This document shows positions 1-9,700 of a stretch of 64,000 nt of DNA, piece by piece (the first letter of the stretch is position 1; every line of letters starts with the position of its first letter). The position numbers and the translations under genes were made by a program. The DNA is from Porphyromonas gingivicanis JCM 15907. GTDB taxonomy: Bacteria > Bacteroidota > Bacteroidia > Bacteroidales > Porphyromonadaceae. The notes beneath the pieces were generated by a model. That model made no database searches, was not told the origin of the DNA, and saw only the letters and a program-made list of their open reading frames with translations. The DNA lies in NCBI RefSeq assembly GCF_000614585.1, contig NZ_BAKX01000007.1:1-64000 (forward strand), written 5' to 3'.

Positions 1-1173
1 AGCTACGTAGACGGAGCAGGCTTCGGCATTGCTCTTACCATCGGTCAATCTCTGTACCTCCCAATCTCCCGTATTACCCTTTCGCTTCCAAAGAATCGCT
101 ACATTCATGTCCGAAGTGCTGTCCTCCTCGTACCCTACTATATAAAAGGTTCCATCGACCTCATAGATCGCACGAGCTTCGGACAAATCCGAAGAGCTGG
201 GTAGCTTGGTTACCTTGCCATCGTGCCATAGCATCGCCTCGGTACGCTCTCCAAGAGCTTCATACCCTACTATGTAGAGCTTATTGTCGGCTATGCAGAG
301 GTCGAACGCCTCGGCATCCTCGGCATGGAGGGAACTCAACTGCATAGGGCTACCATCTTTCCACAGTATGGCTACACGGTTCTCTCCCTGCTGTTTCCAA
401 CCTACTGCGTAGAGGCTCTCTGCCGTGCCACAGACGGCGTGCGCCTCGGCATTTTCGCTACCCATCGTTAGGGGCTTAGCCTTGCCATTCTCCCAGAGCA
501 TAGCTATCCGCTTGCCCCACTGCTCTTTATAGCCTGCTACGTAGACTCTACCCCCTGCTACCCACACGGATAAGGGGTGGGCATTCTGCGCCTCCTCTAA
601 GGGAGGCATGAGGCTCTCATTGCGCCAAAGCATCGCTACGGGCTCTCCCGCAGCTCCTTTCGAGTCGTAGCCTACTACGTAGAGGTCGTTATCTGTCAAA
701 CAGAGTGCAGTAGCAGAAGCAAACTTAGTGTAAGAGTCTCCCCTCGGTGCTCCAACCTCTCTGCGGAGGGGTGCCCTCATCAAAGTGCCCTGTAGCCCTT
801 GCTCTGCAGTGTGGGTATAAGCACCCCTTGTAGCAAAAGGCAACGATAGCGGTTGGGTATTCTTCCAGAGTGTGGCGACCATCTCCGTGCCCACTTTGCG
901 GTTACCTGCTACGTAAACATCGCTCCCCCGCACACCTACGGCGAGTGCCGAGGCATACTCTTTCTCCTCGGAGAGTGGGGTAGGGTTGCCATTGGTCCAG
1001 AGCATTGCTACCTCTCCACTCCCCGTCTCCTGTGTACCTGCCACATAGACGTCGTAAGTGTACTCCTTAGGCGTCGGTGGTTGAGGGTTGGGCTTGGGTA
1101 TATCACGCTTACAGCCTATCGCCAGCACTGTCATAGAGACGAAGGCAATACATACGAAATTTGACTTTCTCAT
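1..1173 (-). CDS. Repeat-rich (propeller-like) lipoprotein, cut by window edge
   Basis: An open frame of 391 codons runs from ATG at 1173 to base 1 without a stop, so the C-terminus lies outside the window. The N-terminus is a lipoprotein signal (basic start, hydrophobic core, lipobox LAIGC), so the protein is probably membrane-anchored. The mature part is built of repeats of roughly 45-60 residues, each with a DVYVAG-like strand and an 'A-LW-NG-P' turn, resembling blades of a beta-propeller. It is a tandem paralogue of the next gene upstream (1287-2309), sharing the KEYTYDVYVAG start of the mature protein. No catalytic motif is visible and the function is unknown; ligand or surface binding is a guess from fold resemblance only. 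Confidence 0.8.
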   Translation of the reverse strand, partial: MRKSNFVCIAFVSMTVLAIGCKRDIPKPNPQPPTPKEYTYDVYVAGTQETGSGEVAMLWTNGNPTPLSEEKEYASALAVGVRGSDVYVAGNRKVGTEMVATLWKNTQPLSLPFATRGAYTHTAEQGLQGTLMRAPLRREVGAPRGDSYTKFASATALCLTDNDLYVVGYDSKGAAGEPVAMLWRNESLMPPLEEAQNAHPLSVWVAGGRVYVAGYKEQWGKRIAMLWENGKAKPLTMGSENAEAHAVCGTAESLYAVGWKQQGENRVAILWKDGSPMQLSSLHAEDAEAFDLCIADNKLYIVGYEALGERTEAMLWHDGKVTKLPSSSDLSEARAIYEVDGTFYIVGYEEDSTSDMNVAILWKRKGNTGDWEVQRLTDGKSNAEACSVYVA

Positions 1174-1286
1174 ACTAATCATATTTATACGTTACTTACT
1201 CTATTCTTTTTATTACTCATCTATTCCCGAAAGACGTTCGCCCCCTTTGCTCTACAAGGGAGCACACGGCTCCACAATATGTGTCG

Positions 1287-2309
1287 CTACTCCTTCTCCC
1301 GCTTGACTACGTAGACGGAGGAGGCAGTGGCTTCTGGGGCGGCATCGATAAGCGACTGCACAGGCTCGCCATTCTTCCAGAGCATCATTTTATTCTTACC
1401 TCCGTGCATCTCATAGCCTGCCACATAGACATCGTTATCAATTACGAAGACAGAGCGTGCCTCTGCTCGTGTTGCCCTCCTATCACTTAAGCGAGTAGGC
1501 TTGTCATTCTTCCAAAGCATAGCACAGTACTTTCCGCCCCGCTCCTCATAGCCTGCTACGTAGACATCATCGCCCGAAACATAAACCGACTTGGCTCCAG
1601 ATGTATTCTTCGTCAAGTGCTTGGCTTTCTTGTTTGTCCAAAGTGTAGCAACACTCTTACCGCTATGCATTGCCTCGCCCGCCACATAGACATCACTTCC
1701 CAAAACGAAAACAGAGAAGGCATTACTATCCTCACCTGCCAACTTTTGAGCCTTCCAAGTCTTTTTGCTCACCCTCTTCGTCCAGAGCATAGCTACGCTT
1801 TCGTCATTGCCTACTACATAGATGTCTTTGCCCGAGACAAAAACGGAATAAGCCTCGGCCTCTTCGGTGCCATCGATAATCGCCATGGGCTTTCTGTTTT
1901 CCCAAAACAAGGCAACATCTTTTCCTCCTTTATACCCACTACCTACTACATAGACATCAGTGCCCGAAACAAAGACAGAGGAGGCATCGGACCCTATCGA
2001 GGCATCGGTAAGCACTTCGGGCTTACTGTTTTTCCAAAGTGCAGCAACAAAGTCTCTTCCTTTTACTCCACTACCCGCTACATAAACATCACTGCCCGAG
2101 GCGCAGACGGAGTAAGCATGACTCTCCTCCTCCGACAACCTTGTGAACTGATCCTTATTCCAGAGCAGAGCTCTATTTCCCCCTCCGCGGAGTCTCTCCA
2201 CTCCTGCTACGTAAACATCGTAGGTGTACTCCTTAGGTTTGCGCTTGCAACCTACCGCCAGCACAGCCGTAAAAGCTACGGCAAGAGCTATTCCAATCAA
2301 CTTTTTCAT
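1287..2309 (-). CDS. Repeat-rich (propeller-like) lipoprotein
   Basis: 340 residues starting with a lipoprotein signal (MKKLIGIALAV..., lipobox LAVGC, Cys21). From residue 32 the protein consists of about seven repeats spaced 43-47 residues, each with a [DN]VYVAG strand, a GGK-type turn and an LWKN-KP segment. Seven repeats of this size suggest a seven-bladed beta-propeller. It lies 113 bases upstream of its paralogue (1-1173) on the same strand, so the pair probably arose by tandem duplication. A Bacteroidetes-type promoter sits about 165 bases upstream. The family is not recognised by name and no function is assigned. Confidence 0.85.
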   Translation of the reverse strand: MKKLIGIALAVAFTAVLAVGCKRKPKEYTYDVYVAGVERLRGGGNRALLWNKDQFTRLSEEESHAYSVCASGSDVYVAGSGVKGRDFVAALWKNSKPEVLTDASIGSDASSVFVSGTDVYVVGSGYKGGKDVALFWENRKPMAIIDGTEEAEAYSVFVSGKDIYVVGNDESVAMLWTKRVSKKTWKAQKLAGEDSNAFSVFVLGSDVYVAGEAMHSGKSVATLWTNKKAKHLTKNTSGAKSVYVSGDDVYVAGYEERGGKYCAMLWKNDKPTRLSDRRATRAEARSVFVIDNDVYVAGYEMHGGKNKMMLWKNGEPVQSLIDAAPEATASSVYVVKREKE

Positions 2310-2472
2310 ACCGATACTATAATTATATACACTCTATAAACCTTCTGTCAGCAATGTACTCCGAAAGCTATCCGAACCTTCATCTCCTCTCTGAATGGGA
2401 AGGGGGGGAGACTCTCGAGACACTCAGAACACAAGCTAAACCATTACAATTCTTGGCGAACCAGTTCTGGTA

Positions 2473-2504
2473 CAAATATAACAAATCATAACGGAAAATA
2501 GCAA
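2473..2504 (-). promoter_or_regulatory. Bacteroidetes-type promoter for 2309 gene
   Basis: On the minus strand a TTG (-33 element, 2502-2504) is followed after 21 bases by TATATTTG (2473-2480), matching TAnnTTTG. This predicts a transcript start near 2466 and a 5' leader of about 155 bases before the lipoprotein gene at 2309. Confidence 0.5.
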
Positions 2505-2570
2505 CATTATTTACAAATTATTCACGATTGAGAGGCACCCTATGGCGCAAAACGCATCACACTCACCCCA

Positions 2571-2867
2571 GCATCGACTGCTTATTAGGAGATTATCGAC
2601 AGGTTATCGGGGCTGTTTCGACAAGTTATCAAGAAGTTTTCGACCGATTATCCCCAAGCTATTGACAGGTTATCAAAGAGAAATCGACAGCTTATCAAAA
2701 GTATTTTGACAGGTTATTAACGTCTTATTAACACCTCTCCACAACACTATCAACAGAATATCGGAGGCTTATGAACAGCTTATCGAAAGCATTTCAACAG
2801 CTTGTAGCGCCTTTATCTACCACTTATCAAAGCTGTATCTACAAGTTATCAAGAGGTTATCAACAGA
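2571..2867 (+). repeat. 11-bp-phased array of TTATC units (27 units)
   Basis: Reading in steps of exactly 11 bases from 2571 to 2867 gives 27 consecutive units with consensus TTATCAACAGC. TTATC begins at 2593, 2604, 2626, 2648, 2670, 2692, 2780, 2813, 2824, 2846 and 2857, and the intervening units keep the phase as variants such as GTTTCGACAAG or CTATTGACAGG. All are in one orientation and no GATAA is seen in the stretch. In the first half, units alternate between TTATCAA-type and TTTCGACAGG-type, giving a superimposed 22-bp period. Several units are one base away from the DnaA box TTATCCACA (TTATCGACA 2593, TTATCCCCA 2648, TTATCAACA 2857). There are no spacers, so it is not CRISPR, and 11 is not a multiple of 3, so it is not a coding repeat. 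Confidence 0.85.
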
Positions 2868-3096
2868 GGAGAGCAAAGGGAACAAAGCATTCTTCCCTCT
2901 CATTATCAAGGCAATAAAGGGATTTACAAGGGAGATATTCAGACATTATCAACGAAGAGTTAGAGTGCTTTATATGAAGATCGGCAGATGACACAACTGA
3001 TATTTAGAAATACAAGAGACAGAGGGCACACGCAACTAATAAAAGCAAGTTCCTTCCTCTTTGACCCATAGAACTATTGTACGAAAAGGAGCGAAT

Positions 3097-3184
3097 AAAA
3101 AGGGTCGTAGGTTCGGCTCAAAAGGATTAATGCTTCGCCTCAAAAGGATTAATCCTTAGCAACAAAAGGGTTAATGCTAAGAAA
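3097..3184 (+). repeat. 22-bp-phased intergenic array (4 units)
   Basis: Four consecutive 22-base units start at 3097, 3119, 3141 and 3163. Each begins with CAAAAGG (first unit AAAAAGG), followed in the last three by a TTAATGCTT-like block and a variable end. The same unit type and the same exact period recur at seven other intergenic loci in the window. The short reading frame that overlaps it (3149-3352, minus) is not a gene. Confidence 0.8.
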
Positions 3185-3366
3185 AGCGAAAGTAGCCCCT
3201 CCTACAACAGAGCCTATCTCCTGTAAAAAAGGGTAATAGAGACTTTTGTAGAATAAAGTAGACTCTTTTTTAGTTATTTTACTGCATATTAGTTGATTAT
3301 TTTGCATATCAGGAGTGTAAAATGACGTGATAAGACAAATAAAATTATCCAACTGAAGAGACCTTA

Positions 3367-3398
3367 TTTGTTTTGTATTTGTATTATTTATAAATTTG
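3367..3398 (+). promoter_or_regulatory. Bacteroidetes-type promoter
   Basis: TTTG at 3367-3370, 20 bases, then TAAATTTG at 3391-3398, an excellent match to TTTG-N19-21-TAnnTTTG. It would start transcription near 3405 and give a leader of about 168 bases before the secreted protein at 3573. Confidence 0.65.
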
Positions 3399-3572
3399 CC
3401 CTCTGAAAAGTGGTTAACCCCTCGGGTTGTTGCTTTTCAGAAGAGTTCTTGAAAAGAGTGCCAACTACATTTTTGAGAGTGTTGGAGTGTTGGTGTTTAG
3501 GCACTCTTTAGCGTGTGGTGGTTTAATGAGTATTGTAACAAGGTTTATTGATATTACTAAAGAATAAGTATT

Positions 3573-5217
3573 ATGAGAACAACAATTTTACACAAATGGG
3601 TACTGGCAGCTTTTGCCTTATAACCCTTTCTTCCCTTGCCCAAGCGCAAACGATGGGAGGAGGAGATGTCAAGGTATTTGACTACAAAAACAATCCAGCG
3701 ATAAAGACGAAAATGACTGTGGCAGACAATGGATGGATTTATCTAATGGCTCACGGCAAACACGAATCGGGAGAGACCGAAGTGAGAGTGTTTCGCTCTA
3801 AGGATGATGGAGTTACCTTCCAAGAGATAACGCATTGGACGCGCTCGAGTTATTGGTTCTTTCAAGATTTCGATATCATAGTAACAGGTAAGGACGAATC
3901 TGATATCCGGTTCTGGTCGGTAGAGCTTCTAAATGATCCCGCTGGGAATAGGAGTGTTCTTAGTGTCTTTAAGCGCAATGCCAATTTAGAGAATGGCAAT
4001 GCTGTTCGCATGTACGAAAAAGAGTTTACCAACACACAACTGTACGATGTGTCCATAGCCTCCAATTATCGTTCGCCCGCTCCCGACCTGATAGGGGGTG
4101 ATCCTTTTGCTTTGGCTATCGCTTATACGGGCTTTAACAGCGCGGAAAATAAGAGTTTCGTGGGCTATCTCATATCTACGGAGGCGGGACGCAAATTTAA
4201 ACTTCACCATCCCATTTTTAGTCAAGACGGAAAGGAAAAAATAGGAAAAGTAGACCTCTCTTTGGGTAGTACCTCTTCTTCTATGACGCACAATAAATGG
4301 CCCATAATGGGAGTCGTTTTCGAAATGAATAGAGTAGGAAACTCCAAGAGTGATATAGGGTTCCTATCCAACTTTGTCGACTATGATTCAGATTTTAGGT
4401 GGGCAGCCCCCATAAAAGTGAACACTTTCGGAGAGGCTAGAGGTCCAAAGATCCAAATGATGTTGGATAGTGAAAAAGATAATACCTCGCTGGGAAAAAC
4501 AGCCACAACTTTATGATTATGTACAATCATTATGATTCGGATGAGCGTGATTGGCAGATTCGGTACGTCTATCCCAAGCCTAATTTTAGATATAAAGAGG
4601 GAGTAACACCGACCATGGATGATTTGGAAGAGGCTCCGTTTGCAACTACCTCAAGCGATGAGTTTATTGGAGATCTATCGTATGACAAGAGTTATGGTCA
4701 CTATCTGGTTACTTATGCCAACACTTTTGAATATGAAGGCTCAGACGTGTGGAAATTAAATTACTGCTGGGTGCCCTACGATCTTCTCAACGATCTAAAA
4801 AAGTGGAGTGTAAGGTATGTATACAGAGATGATTTCAATACCACGGTAACACCCCAGGTGGACATTCATCCCATCAAAAGAAAAGCTTGCTGGGCTTGGG
4901 GAGAATACCATACGGACAAGAGTGTCATTAGGGCAGACACAGAGTGGAGTACGATCACATCTGTGGAAGAAATCCTCCCACAGGGAGAGGGGGTAAAGCT
5001 CTGCACAAGTTCTACCGATGGATATATGATGCTCAAGTTGCCAATGGATGCTACGTGGAAGGCTTTTGTTTACGATATGCAGGGGCGTAAGGTAGCCGAA
5101 GTTTCTTTCGAAGGCGAAGCGTATAAACTCAACGTACAACACTTGCCCAAGGGTACCTACCTGCTCAAGGTTGCATCCGATACGGGACGATTTGTAGAGA
5201 AGTTTATCGTAGAGTAA
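3573..5217 (+). CDS. T9SS-secreted sialidase-like (Asp-box) protein
   Basis: About 548 residues when two single-base gaps are closed (near 3622, where GCCTTATAACC needs one base, and near 4499 in an A-run). The chosen start, ATG at 3573, gives a proper signal peptide (MRTTILHKWVLAAFAL, then ITLSSLAQAQ) that the uncorrected frame lacks. The mature protein contains SKDDGVTF (about residue 75), an Asp-box of BNR/sialidase-type propellers, and a second weaker one, STEAGRKF (about residue 200). The last 75 residues are a T9SS type A sorting domain (AFVYDMQGRKVAE, LPKGTYLLKV), so it should cross the outer membrane through PorSS and be processed by sortase PorU. Catalytic sialidase residues cannot be confirmed; it may only share the fold. 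Confidence 0.75.
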
Positions 5218-5529
5218 ATGCTATGCCATTCTCGGCTTAGTTGGAAGGAAGTGCTCCATGCAACTGCTCCCACTGGCTGAGTGGATAGTAACAGTATAAC
5301 ATTTGAACGAATAAGAGAGGCGGGGACTATGCCTGTCTCTCTTTTCTTTACCCAAGAGGGCAAGGGTTTGGAGGCTCTGTACCAAAAGTACCAATCGCAG
5401 ATTTGTCATTCGGTTTCATCCCCCCTATAAAACAGCTTACTATATATTTGCAACAGCATTGCACCTGATACCGGCACCTGCATTGAGCAGACAACGGCTC
5501 TGAAAAAGCAAAAGAAATAGTTTCATATC

Positions 5530-6102
5530 ATGGGAATAAAGAGTAGACTTTTGTGCTTGATTGTCCTACTATTGGGAAGTATCCCAAAGGTTGGAGCCCA
5601 AGAGATCCTTACGAAAGAACAGCTTAATGACAGCACCTATACGTCTCGTCTTGATGGAGCTTACGTCTTGATGGACAAAGAGCAAAGAACGATTCTCAGC
5701 TTCAAAAACGGGAAAAAGCATGGTCAATGGGTTACTTTTGACTCCGATTTGTTCTTTTGGGTGGAGACTTTTGAAAATGGGAAAAGGCAGGGGCTCTATA
5801 TCTCATCGGGCATACACGGGGGTGACTTTGGATATTATGATAATGATCTGAAAGTCGGCTACTGGCGTGAAGTAGACGAAGGTGGGGTTTACAATGAAGA
5901 GGGGAACTACGATAAGGGGCAAAGAACGGGAATATGGAAATGCTATAACTACGGCGAAGAAAGACTTTGGACAGGTTCCTACAAGAGAGGTTTCAAGGAC
6001 GGGGTATGGATATGCCATGAATTAAATCACCCCGAACATATTTTTGCGAAAAAGATATTCCGCATGGGTGTTTTGGAGCGTAGCATAACTTTTGAAGATT
6101 GA
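5530..6102 (+). CDS. Exported MORN-repeat-like protein
   Basis: 190 residues with a signal peptide (MGIKSRLLCLIVLLLGSIP, cleavage near VGAQ). The body has short repeats such as FKNGKKHGQWVTF, FENGKRQGLYIS and YKRGFKDGVWICH, the Y/F-x-x-G-x-x-x-G-x-W pattern of MORN-like repeats (toxin_YwqK family) common in Bacteroidetes exported proteins. A TATATTTG promoter element lies at 5443-5450, about 80 bases upstream. No enzymatic motif is visible. These repeats usually form beta-hairpin stacks; the function here is unknown. Confidence 0.75.
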   Translation: MGIKSRLLCLIVLLLGSIPKVGAQEILTKEQLNDSTYTSRLDGAYVLMDKEQRTILSFKNGKKHGQWVTFDSDLFFWVETFENGKRQGLYISSGIHGGDFGYYDNDLKVGYWREVDEGGVYNEEGNYDKGQRTGIWKCYNYGEERLWTGSYKRGFKDGVWICHELNHPEHIFAKKIFRMGVLERSITFED

Positions 6103-6716
6103 GTTACCCATGAGTGATTTATCGGACAATTACCCTTGTCTAAATCGTTAGTCCGCACAAAAAAACAGGGCAATAGAGAGGACAACAAACCGAAGTAGAG
6201 CCAGCTCTAAGCGTACCTATTGCCAAAGAGTAAGCTACTCAGCGACGAGCATCAAACCTCTTTCCGTCCCCATCACGTTATAGGATGCCTTGCATCCAAA
6301 CAGCTTGATAACTATCGCTTGTTCTACTACATCTGCGAACATTTATCCATTTGGAGCCGTGGCGACAAGCTACTACTTCAACCCAGATTTGTCATTAGGT
6401 TTGGTTTTTCTAAAGGCAGATTTGGGTTGCACTCTATATATATCCCTCTCCTCGCCCACAGCCCATCACCCCGCCTCCTCCTGCCCCCCCAACTACACAA
6501 AAAAGAGGGAAAGAAGCGCATCCCTCTCCCCTCTTTATCGGTAAGTACAGCACATTCTTCCCCCTTGACCCAAGAAAGGCAACAAAATAAGCTACCGCCT
6601 CTCCCAAACCGCACACACCATCGCCCCCAGTTCTCCCTAAACGAAAGCAATTTATTCGGTTTCGGCGGGACACTTAAACTATTATTTTATTATACCCCCA
6701 TATAGAACCCTCTGGC
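6103..6716. other. Long non-coding gap, no gene recognised
   Basis: Reading frames on both strands here (for example 6220-6705 plus and 6434-6673 minus) have compositions unlike real proteins and no ribosome-binding site or homology that I can recognise. The stretch is pyrimidine-rich between 6440 and 6640. Nothing functional is seen except the promoter at its right end. Confidence 0.5.
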
Positions 6717-6747
6717 TTTGCTAATTAGGGTAGTTTTAATACCTTTG
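6717..6747 (+). promoter_or_regulatory. Bacteroidetes-type promoter
   Basis: TTTG (6717-6720), 19 bases, TACCTTTG (6740-6747). The predicted start is near 6754, about 44 bases upstream of the ATG at 6798. Confidence 0.65.
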
Positions 6748-6797
6748 GGAGGTCAGATTTTTTCTACAAAATATTAGTTTAATAAAGAGAGTATATC

Positions 6798-9700
6798 ATG
6801 AAAGAAAGAAGCATTTCTTTTTTGAGGAATAGGCTATGGCTTTTCCTCATCGGGATAAGTGCGGTGCTCGGTCTACGCGCCTCGGCACAGGGCACGCCCC
6901 CAGAGAATATGGATTTTTCCGTATTAGAGAGTAACAATCCCGTCGAGCAGTTTGAAGTTACCGACGGAGGGTTCAAAGCCGCTTTAGCGACCAATTGGAA
7001 GGTTATTACCTTGAATACCTTCCCGGGGATGAAGTGGACCACGACTTTCAAAGATGACTGTTTCAGCATCTCTCCCACGAAATTCAGTGTTAAGGCACCT
7101 TATTGTAGCTATTTGGTTACCCCCGCACTCGACCTCAGCAAGATGGGCGGTAAGGCTCTCTCCTTTTCGATGCTCGCCACCTCTTCGGCAGGCACATCGC
7201 CCCTCAAGGTGCTACTCATCGACAACCAAGGAGCTACACTCCGAGAGCTATTGAGCGTGAGCGAAATCTCTTCGAGCAATACGAGCTACTTCCCCAAAGA
7301 AGTGCAGATGCCAAGCGACCTCACGGGCATAGGGTTTATAGCTTTCGTTGCCAAGGGAGATAAGGAAAACCGCACCCAATTCAAGCTCAATGCACTGAAG
7401 CTCGCCGAAGCCTCTCAAGAGGTACAAATCTCTTGCACGCCTAAAGAGGCTTATACTTCGACACTACGCCGGCTGGCTCTGTTGGGGCAACTAAAGAGGT
7501 AGAAATCTTCATTAAAAACTTCGTAGGAGTACCCGAAGTAACTCTTACGGGCATCAACGCAAGCGACTTCCGCCTCCTCAACAAAAATGCCTTGACACAG
7601 ATGGGTGGAAAACTTTCGGTAGTCTTCGAACCCAAAAGCGGAGGCGACAAGAAAGCCGACATACAAATCTCGGCAGGCACAGCGACCTTCCTCGTGCCCC
7701 TCACGGGCAGGGCTACGGGTGCAGCCGCGACTATCAAGATGACCGCTTCGCCCCAATCTATCGCCTTTGGAAAGGTTAATGTAGGTAGCAGCAAAGGACC
7801 TAAATCCATCGCCATCGAGGTACAAAATGCCTTAGAAGCCCCCACTATGACGCTTAAGGGTGCCAATACAGGCGACTTTGCCGTAACGGGTGCCGACCAA
7901 CTCACCCATCAAGGCGGAGGACTTATGGTAACCTTTACTCCCTCTTCCAAGGGCGTTAAGTCTGCCACCATCGAGCTACAAGTACAAGGCACTCTGCTCA
8001 ACATCCACATGACAGGAGAGGGTACTGGCGAAGCTCCCACTCCCGAGCCAACCGATGACATAGAGCTTCTCAAAGACCCCTACTTCTACAACTTCAACAC
8101 AGAAAACCAACCTACCGATTGGGCATTTGAAGGAAAGGTAACCAAACTCGAACGAGGCTACAACTCCAGCACTGGATTTGCCGTGCAACTCGATGCACAA
8201 GGTAGCGAACAGGGGGCTTCTATCTTCCAAAAGGTAGCTCTCAAGAACGACAAGATAACCGTCAAAGAGGGCGATATGCTTGAGGGTACTATCCACTTCC
8301 GCTCTATGGGAGAGAAAGTAGAGGGCGGAGCTGTACGCCTTGCCTGCCAGTGGCTGAATGCCGATGGACAACCTATAGCCTCTGCCGAAGATGCTTTTAT
8401 CAACAATAGGGACTTCTTCGACCGCCATAAGGCTTGGGACAAAGTAGCCTTCCGCACTATTGCTCCAGCAGGAGCTACCCACTTCCTCTTCAAAGTGGTT
8501 ACTCGCGCTGGTAGTCTTGTAGAGATGGATGACTTCGGACTCTTGCGCCTCACCCGAGACAATGCCAATATGCCTTTCATCGCTGTACTGCCTCATATCA
8601 CCATTATTACAGGCGAGAAGGACAAGAGCGTTACCAGCTCTATCTTGGTGCAAGGTATGAAACTACCCTATGCACAGCGACCCTCTTTCGATGCTAAAAA
8701 TGGCTCTATGAGCATAGCTCCCGAAACAGTCCCCCAAGGCAATAGCGTAGGCACTTACACCGTAACGATGACTCCCGACAAAAAGGGTGTTTATCTCAAT
8801 GGTTACATCATTAAGTTTATGGGAGATGACCCTGTATCAACCTCTGCTTTCAATGCCTACTTTATTGATGCAAATAATCCTCCCAAGGTGAGCCTCTCGG
8901 CTACAACTCCTCTTAGAGAGATGGAGAGCTTCCCCACAGAGACGGACGAGCAAACTCTTACGTTCGATATAACAGGCGTTATCGACTCTCCCACAGTGGC
9001 TATCCTCCAAGACGAGGCAGGTATCTTTAGGCTTAGCACCTCCAGCTTCTACTATTCGGTAAAGCAAGATAAGGTACTCAATAGCACGGTAAAAGTAACC
9101 TTCCGCCCCAAAGAAGAGAAGGAGTACACCGCCCAACTCGTTATCACAACGGCTCTTATGGAACCTTTTGTACTAACCATCAAAGGTAAGGGCAAGAAGA
9201 ATAGCGATGGATGGCTCGAAAAGTTCACTGCCGATAAACCTCTCGATCCTCGCTTTGTAGGCGAAGCATGGAAGGGGTATCACCTCTTCGACCGTGGCTA
9301 CTATCGCTTAGATGGGGCTTGGCAAGAAGCAGGCAAGGTGCAAATCAAAGCAGAGGGTACTCTCGAATGCGATGAATGGTTTGCCAATGGCTTAGAAAAC
9401 ATCACCATCGCTCCTATCAGCTTGGCAAGCAAGGTGCGTTTGGAGTACAGCATAGATGGTGGCGGTCATTGGCAAAAGGGCGAAGCTTCGACAGAAACGG
9501 TTCGTCGGCTATCAAGACCCACAGACCGACTCGCTTCCGCTTGGTCAATACGACCCAAGAGGCTATTCAAATAGAGCAAATCCGCCTCACTCTCGGCAAG
9601 CCCGAAGAGCGCATCTCTTTCCCTAAGCTCAATGAAAAAGCGATGTTGGTCAATGCCGATGCTATGCCACTTGCCCTCCTCAACGAGACATTCAATGGTA

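Noticed and set aside
1617-2339. Long plus-strand frame opposite the lipoprotein gene
   Set aside because: It mirrors the repetitive lipoprotein on the other strand; its composition is unnatural and it lacks start signals.
2571-2867. Possible CRISPR array in the repeat-rich stretch
   Set aside because: Units are 11 bases, contiguous and degenerate, with no unique spacers.
3149-3352. Minus-strand frame of 67 codons
   Set aside because: It overlaps the 22-bp array and has no ribosome-binding site or recognisable product.
5399-5416. AGATTTGTCATTCGGTTT resembles AGATTTGTCATTAGGTTT at 6385-6402
   Set aside because: Only two short copies with different surroundings; may be shared upstream sequence, too little to call an element.
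6220-6705. Plus-strand frame of 161 codons and overlapping minus frames
   Set aside because: Composition dominated by Pro/Ser/Leu from a pyrimidine-rich stretch; no homology or signals recognised.
7976-8653. Long minus-strand frame inside the large T9SS gene
   Set aside because: Shadow of the plus-strand gene, whose signal peptide, domain pattern and T9SS tail are clear.
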